Assembly (NCBI GenBank): GCA_030248295.1
Contig: JASANH010001517.1
Coordinates: 186,001-250,000 of the forward strand
Length of the DNA stretch: 64,000 nucleotides
Origin: Mesodorylaimus sp. YZB2_4
Taxonomy: Eukaryota; Nematoda; Enoplea; Dorylaimida; Dorylaimidae
Direction of reading: 5' to 3'
Part shown: positions 46,945-55,456 of the stretch, one piece after another
Position numbering within the stretch: position 1 is the stretch's first letter
How the letters are laid out: the number at the start of each line of letters is the position of its first letter
Program-made: the position numbers and the translations under genes
The notes under the pieces: generated by a model
What the model was told of the DNA's origin: nothing
Seen by the model: the letters and a program-made list of their open reading frames with translations, nothing else
The model's database searches: none

Positions 46945-49900
46945 AACTGAAGGGAGACGGCCTCGTGCCAGTGATGGTAGCTAATACAGCTACGGACGAT
47001 AAGGTATTGCATAAAAATACGCGAGTCGGCCAGTTCACGGTCATCGATAAGGGTGACCAAGTGGTGGCAGCTTGCGGTTCTGCCGAGGGTAAACCGGTGT
47101 CCATTATGGACCCAATCGCGAAGATCGATTGGAGGGAGTCAGAGTTGACTGAGGATCAACGGAAACGCGTTGTTAGCGTATTACGTCAATACGAAGATGC
47201 TTTTGCTGAGCATGAAGGTGATATCGGAAAGACGACGTTGCTACAACACAAAATCGTGTTGACAGGGGCGCCTCCGCCCAAGATGAGAGCTCGGAGAATA
47301 CCAGAGGCAGTGAAGCCAGAGGTTGAGCGGCAATTGAAGGTGATGCAAACGCACGGTTGGATCAAACCGTCGTGCAGCCCAGTATCGGCTCCGCTAGTTA
47401 TAGTGCCAAAGAAGGATGGAGGCACTAGGATTTGTATTGACTTCCGGGCATTGAATGCTGCAACAAAGAAGGACTTGTACCCCATGCCACGCGTAGACGA
47501 AGCGTTGGATGCATTGGGAGGTGCGAAATGGTTCACAAGTTTGGACCTTCAGAGTGGGTACTGGCAGGTACCACTGAGCCCAGAGTCACAAGAATGGACG
47601 GCATTTTCAGCGCCAGGTGGACAATTCGAGTTCACAGTAATGCCATTTGGGTTAGTGAATGCGGGAGCGACATGTGAACGACTACTGGAGATGGTCCTAT
47701 CGGGCCTGCAGTGGGATCACTGTTTGGTTTATATCGATGATATACTGATCTACAGTAAAACGTTTGACGATCACTTGCGGCATATCGGCAATAAGTTTGA
47801 TCGGTTAGTGAAAGCGGGCTTGAAGGTTAAGCCATCAAAATGTCACTTCGCGAGGGCTGAAGTACCTTTCCTGGGTCATGTGGTCTCGAAGGCTGGGATC
47901 AACATGGACGAGAAGAAGGTTGCAGCAGTGCGGAAGTTTCCAGGCCCACAGAACATCAAGGATGTGTGGCGGTTCCTGGGTATGTGCAACTTCTATCGGG
48001 ATTTCATCCCTCGATTTGCCATGATAGCGGCTCCGTTGTACAAACTGCTATGCAAAGATCAGAGCTTCGTCTGGGATACCCAGTGCGAGGACGCGTTTAT
48101 GGCGTTAAAGGAGATGTTGGTGTCCAAAGCGATCTTGCGGTTCCCTGATTTCAAAAGGCAGTTCATACTGCAGACAGATGCGTCGAATGTCGGCATCGGG
48201 GCAGTGCTGTATCAACAGCATGGGAACGACAAATGGGACGTAGCATACGCGTCAAGGACGCTAACGAAAGCTGAAAAGAATTATTCAGCGCTGGAGAAGG
48301 AATGCTTAGCGGTTGTTGAATATGTTAAGCACTTTCGACCATACCTTTATGGGGCAAAGTTCCTGTTGAGGACAGACCATCAACCGCTGAAGTGGCTGAT
48401 GGCACACAAGGAACCCACAGGTCGGATTGCACGGTGGGTATACCAGTTGTCGGAATACACGTTTGATGTAGAGCATGTACCGGGGAAGACCAATGTTGTG
48501 GCAGATGCACTTTCTCGAAGCCCGATGTGCATGGTTTGCCCAGTGGCTGTAGAGACAGTCGGACAAAAAGCAGTGGAGTTGTCGGACCAGACACTTAAGG
48601 ACGCACAGAGGGCAGATCAGTTCTGTCGGGCGCTAATTGACTATTTGGAACAAAGAATGTTGCCCAAAGATCCGCGGGATGCGAGGCGGCTAAAAAAGCT
48701 TGCGCAGAGCTTTAGTCTTTCGGAAATGGGCGTATACATTTTCCATTGGGGCAAGAACGGAGAAAAGAGGATTGGATACAGATGGTAGTTCCATTATCCT
48801 TGCAGCGCTTGGTGTTTGACGCACTGCATGGTGATGCCATGGCAGGTCATTTGGGTTTCACGAAGACCTTTGTCAAGCTGAGGCAACGGTTCCTTTGGCC
48901 AGGCATGTACAAGGACACTTTTCGCTGATGTCAAAGTTGTTTGCCATGTGCGAAGAACAAATCGTATGGTCAGACGGGTCGGGCACCCTTGAAACCACTG
49001 TGTGTGGAGAATCCGTTCGAGTTGGTGGCGATCGATGCCACGGTTCCATTCCCTACAGATAGGGATGGCAGTAAATACGTCGTAATCGTGAGCGACTACT
49101 TGACGAAGTACATCGAGGCGTTCGCAGTGCCAGACATCAAGGCAGCGACGGTAGCCCAGATCTTGGTAGACAAGATCATATGTCGGTGGGGAGCGCCACG
49201 ACGATTGCTGTCGGACAGAGGGGCTAATTTTACCTCAGCGTTGGTGCAGGGCGTGTGCGAGGCATTGCGCATCAAACGATCCCTGACGGTAGCGTACAGA
49301 CCTCAGACTGATGGTCAGGTGGAGAGAGTGAATCGCGTGTTTCGCGATATGCTGAGAATCTACGTAGACCAAGATCACCAGGACAATTGGAGTGGTTTTG
49401 TTCCGTTTGCCCGATTCGCGTACAATACGTCAGTCCATGAAGCGACGGGTGAGACTCCGTTCTTTCTGATGCATGGTTTTGATGCACGGTTGGTGATCGA
49501 TACGGGTATCTCGAGTTCGGCTAACAAATTTGGCAGCGCGATTGAATATCGCGATAACGTGGTGCAGCAGCTCGAGCGAGCTCGGAGGTTAGCTTATGAG
49601 AGCATAGAACGAGTGCAAGAACAGCGTAAGGAACGTTGGGATAAGAATACGAAACTGGAGAAGGAGTTTCAGGCTGGTGATATGGTGATGTATAAGCGAA
49701 TGCAAACACCGGCAGGCTTATCATCGAAGCTGTTGGGCTCCTGGACTGGACCCTATCGTGTCACGCAAGTGATATCGGCTCACAACTTGATTATCTGCCC
49801 GCAAGGAGGATTAGTTGGCGAGGAGAAGCGTGTTCACGTAGAACAGGTGAAGCGGTATGTGCCCGAGGTGGATAGGCCACGCAAACCAAGACTGCTGAAG

Positions 49901-50212
49901 GTCGGTGATGCAGTGTGAACCAAACTGAAGTACCACCCATATTTGCCAGCACGTATAGTGGATGAAACGGAATTCCCGGATAAGAGGCCTATAAAACCAA
50001 ATTGGGTTCGTGTTCACTTTTTCGGCGAGAAGAAGTACGGACTAGTCGAGCGCGATAACATCTTCGACTACAGGCAGTATAAGGAGGTGTTAGCCTCCAA
50101 GGCGGTAGGTTTGCCTCGTGCGATGCGAGACGCGGAGAGGTACTTGGAGGAGGAGAAGGACACGCGCAGTCGTGTGGCTTTGGTGAAGGAGAGACGGAAG
50201 TGGGTGCAATAG
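46945..50212 (+). pseudogene. Inner element pol: RT, RNase H, integrase, PWWP-like domain
   Basis: Open from 46945 to 48788 with the protease-RT linker (VPVMVANTATDDKVLHKNT), RT (APLVIVPKKDGGTRICIDFR; active site YIDD near 47730) and RNase H (FILQTDASNVGIGAVL to VADALSRSP). A frameshift near 48750-48788 leads to the integrase zinc region HGDAMAGHLG; a TGA at 48926-48928 sits just before CQSCLPC. Core: VAIDATVPF, LSDRGANF (Asp at 49214) and GQVERVNR (Glu at 49322), D-x35-E. GPY/F: WTGPYRV. A TGA at 49916-49918 replaces the Trp expected in GDAVxTKLKYHPYLPARIV, and the frame runs on through VRVHFFGEKKYGLVERDNIF to TAG 50210-50212. Three lesions make it non-coding now. Confidence 0.9.
49898..50089 (+). 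other. PWWP-like domain at integrase C-terminus (inner element)
   Basis: VGDAV, stop (in place of Trp), TKLKYHPYLPARIV, then WVRVHFFGEKKYGLVERDN and YRQYKEV. The strand order, P-Y-L-P-A in place of P-W-W-P-A, and the VxFFG motif with a following aromatic are the PWWP pattern. It follows the GPY/F module, as in the outer element, although the two integrases are clearly different families. Confidence 0.7.
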
Positions 50213-50356
50213 GAATCGGAGACGTCGGTCAAACTCAATCAACAGCGTACAATACGGTCGTACGATGTCAATGAAGATGGGCGACTTACGACGTCAATGA
50301 TCATGATTTTTGCGTTTCGATATTTTGTGTTTCGTGTAAACTGAGGGGGAGGTGAA

Positions 50357-50555
50357 TGTCACGGTTAAGTTTGTATCTCCCGCGTGGATATCATGTAGTG
50401 TAGTGTGCGTTATCGTAAAGCTTGCTCGCCAGGGCTACGGCTAGAGCAGGCGAACTGTGTAGAGTACGGAGGACCGTAATATAATTCTCGTCTAGTGCGG
50501 TTGGTCTCGAGATTACTCTTCTCCACACGCGGTCACGTCGGACAGCAACGTGACA
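50357..50555 (+). repeat. 3' LTR of the inner element (199 bp)
   Basis: TGTCACGGTTAAG ... CAACGTGACA, with a purine-rich tract (GAGGGGGAGGTGAA) directly before it and the GCTA duplication directly after it. Confidence 0.88.
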
Positions 50556-50855
50556 GCTATAAGGAACCACTGAAATCTATTCCTCCGCCAGCTAAGCAAG
50601 ATCCGTCGCGCGTGGAGAGATTGCGTTCAAAGTTTAACATTTCTACAGCATGTCTAACAGATGAAGAACAAGCAGCCTTCGTGGACTTGATGTGTCAAAA
50701 CGCAGACATCTTTGGTGAGTCGAATAAGGATTTGGGGTGTATGCCAGGCGTCCATCATTACATTGACACAGGAGATGCTGCACCAGTCAAACGACAGCCA
50801 TACGGGGTTCCGCAGGCCAAACAAGAGGAACTACGTCGTCAAGTTGAAGAAGGCC

Positions 50856-51193
50856 TGTAACGACGCTGTCTTACGCTACCGGGTCGACCAGGTTCCTATC
50901 CCCCGGCTACGGTATGAGGACCGCAACTAGGTCGGAGACTTACCAAGCTTCCAATGGTTCATCGCTGATGGCCTCGACCAATCTCACCCAACTTTACTCA
51001 AACTCTCGACACAGCCGCAAGTGCCCCGAATCAAAAACGAGAGACTGAGAGCGCGCAAGCTCTCCTCAGCTCTGCAGCTCTTCTTACCAGCCAATACTCA
51101 CGCGCCCACACGCAGACACACCTGAGACACAGACAATGAAGTGGCGCCACATTCAAACCCCCAAGACAACGGACATCTCACAACTTCATCACA
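50856..51193 (+). mobile_element. Probable solo LTR (338 bp) with GGCC target duplication
   Basis: TGTAACGACGCTG ... CTTCATCACA interrupts the RT frame between GAAGAAGGCC and GGCCTCAAGAATGG. GGCC flanks both sides, and removing the insert plus one GGCC restores the frame. TG/CA ends, non-coding content and a 4-bp duplication fit a solo LTR. No second copy occurs in this window. It is not a spliceosomal intron: joining at its GT...AG would shift the frame. Confidence 0.72.
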
Positions 51194-51407
51194 GGCCTCA
51201 AGAATGGTGTCTTGACTCACTCTTGCAGTCCGTGGGCGTCCCCGACTCTTCTAGTCAAGAAAGCTGATGGCTCCTGGCGTTTCTGCGTGGATTATCGCTT
51301 GTTGAACGCCGTCACCAAGAAGGACGTTTTCCCGCTACCTCACATTGAGACTCTTTTGAACAAGTTGCAAGGCAGCGTCATTTTCAGTGTTTGTGACATG
51401 CAACTAA

Positions 51408-52446
51408 CGCCCTCATCCCTCACCGAGGGTTCTCCTTCGATATACTGAAACTGTTCAAGCGTGCCACACGGTATGTGATCGGAGAGTGCTAACTCATTCT
51501 CTCCAAAATTGACCAAGCACACTGGAAAACGCTGAGCCTCATTCAATTTGACCAAACTCGCGGGGGCAGCTACATTAAACTGCTTTTGAAAATCGGATGA
51601 GGGTATGAAAACCATCAAATCCTTATTCGGACTCTCCGCCTGCGCCCAGAACAATTTCTGACTTCGGGGTGGAACGACCATGGACTCAGATGGACCACGG
51701 ATCAGACGAACATTGGCCGTAGCCCGACAAAGCTCTCGTTGGAAAAACGAAACCATAGTACCGCAAAACGGATCACGCATCAGACGAATCGACTTGGCGT
51801 AATACGATATATCGGCTCCAAACACGTGAAGAAAATCTGATCCAAGAATGCAACCCCGATACGTGCCACACATAACATGCATGGGCCATTCCACTGTGAT
51901 GCCTCTCACTGTGACTCCGATCAAGGCGATTCCCAACAAAGGCACGTCGTCTCCACTAGCTGCCTTACAACTCCAAATGCCCTTGTACAATGTGATCGGT
52001 GTGTTTCCCTGGCGCAATGAATCAATATGAATCAAAGATATCTCAGCTCCAGAATCAACCAAGGCTACAACCTCAACGCCATTCACTAAGATCGACAATT
52101 CTGGACCAGAAACCAAACGAGCCAATGATCCTGGTGACTCCGCGTATGTTACATTATAGGTGTGCGATATCATCTTACCCCGTGCAGGGGATGGAACATC
52201 AGGGAGCTGCTTCAACTGAATGCGAAAATACGCGCGAATACGACAGATAAGCTCATCGCGTCCCACGCGTGACTGATCCAACAGATTGTCCATCGAAATG
52301 TCTTTATGCAGACAGAAATTCACCAGGTACCGCAAAGGCAGGTCACTCAGATCCCGAAGAGCATACTTCCGTGCCAAGTCAACACCATCAGGACCAATAA
52401 CTACATTCGACTGGTCCGCCACCTCCGGCGGTGCATCGGTCGCCAT
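51408..52446 (-). pseudogene. Outer element protease ORF
   Basis: Start ATG 52446-52444, about 345 codons. The aspartic protease core is SILVNGVEVVALVDSGAEIS (active-site DSGA) with flap-side YRGCILGSDFLHVFGAD. The first 110 residues (LRDLSDLPLRYLVNFC) do not resemble a full capsid, so gag is short or absent. The frame ends at the inversion junction near 51405 instead of continuing into RT. Confidence 0.82.
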
Positions 52447-52761
52447 GCTGGCGTGAGTATCACAAATATTCGAGGATGTTGGAGATACGCCAAAAACAAG
52501 CTGCCAATAGTCCAGTGCGTGACGGTAAGGTGACGCTCCCCAAAACGCTACGCCTCAATCGCCGGCCTACACTCAATTAAGAAAACTTGTGTTACCTGGA
52601 AGGCGTCAGACACTGTTCCGATATCGAACGATTGAGATTGATGACTTGGCCGCACGAACGTCGAATCATAGAACCGATCTGCTTGTTCGATCAATTGATC
52701 GGCCCCCGGCCGTCTGATGGTTTCACCTTAAAAGGAAAGAGAAAAAAAAGGCAGCAAACGT

Positions 52762-52775
52762 GGGCCGACGCACCA
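52762..52775 (-). other. Candidate primer-binding site of the outer element
   Basis: On the minus strand, one base after the 5' LTR, TGGTGCGTCGGCCC begins with the TGG that pairs with a tRNA CCA end. The primer tRNA was not identified. Confidence 0.5.
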
Positions 52776-52776
52776 G

Positions 52777-52938
52777 TGTAGTACGTTCACCCGCCACGCG
52801 CCAAGCGACTTTACTAGACGGCGACCCGGGACAAGACTACTTAGTTAGTCCACATCGGCACACACGACGAGACCAGACACAAAAGGTTGAAGGGCATGAT
52901 TAGAACCAGTTATAAGTAAACATCACGTTATCACTACA
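52777..52938 (-). repeat. 5' LTR of the outer element (162 bp)
   Basis: TGTAGTACG ... CACTACA on the plus strand; partner of 43306-43473. Confidence 0.9.
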
Positions 52939-53464
52939 ATAACCATTTCGGCTTTGAAGCCTCTTCGTATGTATCTTATGATCAATTGATGCTAACTACA
53001 AATACCAGTGCATAAAAACTTTTTTGGCTGCAGGATGTCATTTACTGTAATCCATGCTTTAGCAACAACTGGCAAAGTGAATGCAGATAGCAACACCCGC
53101 ATAAAGCTAGGAGCAAAATCTACAGTAGAGGCAATTGTTTGATTTTGTCTCCTCAATGATGGGGCGCCTTACAGACAGACTAGCTGCAAGATTTCCGGTC
53201 CTCCTTGACATCAACGGCTTCACTGAAGAGGGCGGAGAAATGCTCCATAAAATAATTGACCCCCCTGAAAAAGGCAGTCAAAGTGCAGAATTTTTAATTA
53301 TTTTTCATAGGCTGCTAAAAGTGCATTATATTTTAAAGCATCCGCTGTTTATTGCCATTTAAGTTGTGAATTGTGACCTTTACCGGAATAATAGAATGTC
53401 TATAGCAAAGAAAAGCTATTCCGTAGACTATTACTTCATTTGTATGCCATGAACCCTGCACTCC
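52939..53464. other. Intergenic, no gene seen
   Basis: A 75-codon frame at 53135-53362 has no recognisable motif. Confidence 0.4.
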
Positions 53465-53636
53465 TGGCTATGGGTGACTCACCCTAAACAATAGCCAGTC
53501 TTGGCTGTCGAACATTGACAAGCCTCGGAACCCATCCGCCATCTGAGGAAGCTGGTGTCCAATCCAGGGTGACCATTTGCAGCAGCTCCCTGACAGGGTG
53601 CTGCCCTGTGGTCAGTCATCACTGTGCTGTGGCTGT
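53465..53636 (+). mobile_element. Degenerate SINE tail
   Basis: TGGGTGACTCACCC, CCATCCGCCATC and GGTGTCCAATCCAGGGTG match the SINE tail at 8140-8280, strongly diverged. Confidence 0.6.
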
Positions 53637-54180
53637 GAATAAGTACCTAACCAAATCTACTTAAGACTTTGGTTTCTTTGGTGGCCTTTTCTGTCGGGTT
53701 GATTAATGTTGACCTGTGAATTTTTTGAATGTGTCTCTCTGCACCCCTAGTGTAATAGCCAACTTGCATCGGAATGGCAAACGAAGAGGTACATATGTAA
53801 GGAGGAGCGCTGACTAACCCTCAACCTGCCCAAGTTCGTGGTATCTCCTTGCGTTTATCATCGTGTAAATACCCAAATCAGAATTGGATAATGATCACCC
53901 AAAACTTTCAATATCTTTGATCCAAAATTTATTTGTTGACCGTTCACGGAGACTTAGCAAACAGTTCCAATGCCTAGTTTTCGATCTCTTCGATTGCGCA
54001 GCCTGCCTATGAACTCGTTTTTTAGCTAAACCTTATAAATGTGTGCTATACCAAAATATCGTCAGTGGTGCAGATAACATCTTAGGGTAAAGGAGAATAT
54101 TTTTGATTACCACTTTGAAAATCTGAAATTCTGTTTTGCAATCAAAATAAAAAAGCAGAGTTTCAGGGATGACTGCAAAA
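53637..54180 (+). repeat. Orphan copy of the trypsin 3' flank
   Basis: Colinear with 38690-39200 (GTGTCTCTCTGCACCCCTAG, CTGAAATTCTGTTTTGCAAT). No trypsin coding sequence precedes it; a SINE lies there instead. It is probably the remains of a duplicated protease locus. Confidence 0.72.
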
Positions 54181-54580
54181 AGAAGAACGAAGAGTTAGAT
54201 TTAAAATTCATCCTGATTATGGATAGTGAGGGGAGATCCTCATAACAGAATCCAGAGAAAGACGAACTCGTGCGGATTCTTTTTGCGATCGCGGCGGATT
54301 ATGAGAAGTTTCAGTGTGAGGTGTACTGAAGCACTTTTTTTGCGTAACAGAGCAATTAATTTCGGCACAAAAATAAAACAGAGCAAAAATAAATGAAACG
54401 AGCATCAGATATGCGCTGTAATGGAGAATATACTATAAGTGGTATTGAATCAATATAGCGCTTGGAAATTCTCCATGATAACCTGTGGCTTCAGCGGCAG
54501 TCATTTTTTGCAAAAGCATGTTCCGGCTTTGCAGCGTGTATCGCAGAGAATGTCCCTTGCACTTTCCCTAAAGGAAGATA

Positions 54581-54865
54581 GTGATAAAGACCAACATAAA
54601 GTTAATACCTTTTCTTAGCAAGAAATTGAAGGATCAAACTTCTCGAGAAGTACAAGTAAAATGCCTGGGTGCCAAAACCTTCATCGTACTTGAGCTTGAA
54701 GCGACGAAGCCGCTGGTGTTAAGTCCGCATCACTTTTTCGTCACTGTTTGGAAAGGCTATTGCTGCAGACTAGAAGAACAATATACTAAATTCTTCTTTA
54801 GCCACGACTCTGTAACCGAGTGGTTCGCGGGCGCAGAAGGTCTCTATCAAATTATAGTAAAATAG
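54581..54865 (+). other. Uncharacterised 94-codon frame
   Basis: ATG to TAG reading frame with mixed, protein-like composition (VLELEATKPLVLSPHHFFVT, EWFAGAEGLYQIIVK). No domain, splice context or homologue seen. It may be an exon or chance. The rest of 54181-55113 shows nothing. Confidence 0.2.
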
Positions 54866-55113
54866 GTCTCGGAAGGGGCACAATAAAGGAAAGGAAGAGG
54901 TTTGATTTTCTTGACAATTCTTGACATGTTCTTGACAATTCAGTTCTTGGCATGTGCAGTTTCACTGAACGTCAAGCTCTATAGTACATATTTCTGGGAG
55001 AACCAAACTTTCAATGACACACGACAAAGAGACATTGTCATACCAACAGAATGATACATAGGAAAACTCATGTGGGTGCATGTCATTTACTGCTGTCACT
55101 CCCCTCACGTGAG

Positions 55114-55120
55114 TATAAAA
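55114..55120 (+). promoter_or_regulatory. TATA box of the small membrane-protein gene
   Basis: TATAAAA in GTGAGTATAAAATTACC, about 40 bp before a donor-like AACGTAAGT that opens a 50-bp 5'UTR intron (55158-55207, ending CTTTCTGTGCCCGCAG). Confidence 0.5.
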
Positions 55121-55238
55121 TTACCCAGAGAAATTTAGTATACTGCATTTTTTTAACGTAAGTCGTCCTGAGTAGGATCTACTGTATCTTGCTTTCTGTG
55201 CCCGCAGATCTGCGGTCCACCCTTATTGCTAGTATAGT

Positions 55239-55391
55239 ATGTCGAAAGGGAAAGCGCAAGATGACAAATCATCCCGTATTCTTACTTCTGCCGTGTTGAC
55301 AACGACCAGGAGAACGAGGAGCAGTGGAATAAAGTTCATGGCTTTTGTTAATCTAGTTTCGATTTTTCTCGGAGCAGTCGTCGTGTTCTGA
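55239..55391 (+). CDS. Small 50-residue membrane protein, unrecognised
   Basis: ATG 55239 to TGA 55389-55391. The first part is basic and Ser/Thr-rich (MSKGKAQDD, TTTRRTRSSG). The last 17 residues are hydrophobic (FMAFVNLVSIFLGAVVVF), so it looks tail-anchored or a single-pass microprotein. Support for a real gene comes from its context: a TATA box at 55114, a short leader, a perfect-looking 50-bp intron (GTAAGT...CCCGCAG) and 31 nt of leader before the ATG. Alternatively it is the first coding exon of a longer gene. I cannot name a family. Confidence 0.45.
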   Translation: MSKGKAQDDKSSRILTSAVLTTTRRTRSSGIKFMAFVNLVSIFLGAVVVF

Positions 55392-55456
55392 TACCAGGAA
55401 GTGTGCAGCTTGTTTCCTGGCAGCTATGGTATCCATGGGGGCGCGGTAGCGTCCCC

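Larger units (their letters stand above)
46786..50555 (+). mobile_element. Inner Ty3/gypsy element with GCTA target duplication
   Basis: Inserted in the RT segment of the outer element: GCTA at 46782-46785 and again at 50556-50559, outside TG...CA termini. The 3' LTR is complete (50357-50555). The 5' end keeps only 23 bp of LTR followed by an inverted gag fragment, then pol. PBS, gag and protease are missing. The polypurine tract GAGGGGGAGGTGAA precedes the 3' LTR. Confidence 0.9.
46622..51404 (+). pseudogene. Inverted RT segment of the outer element (split by two insertions)
   Basis: Three plus-strand pieces form one frame once the insertions are removed: 46622-46785 (linker, ARHYKELLDRY), 50560-50855 (SYKEPLKSIPPP, HHYIDTGDAAPVKRQPYGVP) and 51198-51404 (CSPWASPTLLVKKADGSWRF, CVDYRLLNAVTKKDVFPLPH, ending FSVCDMQ). 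This is the N-terminal half of a Ty3/gypsy RT, before the YxDD motif. It abuts the minus-strand RNase H end on the left and the minus-strand protease ORF on the right. These are exactly the neighbours it should have in one element, but it lies in the wrong orientation. An independent plus-strand element lacking its own LTRs is the alternative. Confidence 0.65.
43306..52938 (-). mobile_element. Outer Ty3/gypsy LTR retrotransposon, rearranged
   Basis: Bounded by two directly repeated LTRs (43306-43473 and 52777-52938). Genes read on the minus strand: protease ORF (52446 down), integrase-PWWP (46620-44741) and a 3' ORF (44572-43552). The central RT portion lies on the opposite strand (46622-51404) and the rest of RT/RNase H is missing, so the middle looks inverted and partly deleted. 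Two later elements sit inside it. LTRs differ by three substitutions and a 6-bp indel. The flanking 5-mers (GTGAT and ATAAC) are not a target duplication. Confidence 0.8.

Noticed and set aside
50856..51193. Spliceosomal intron in the RT frame (starts with GTAACG, ends with CACAG)
   Set aside because: Splicing at those sites shifts the frame. Removing a TG...CA insert plus one GGCC restores it, so a solo LTR fits better.
43301..52943. Target-site duplication of the outer LTR element
   Set aside because: Flanking GTGAT and ATAAC do not match; no duplication can be claimed.
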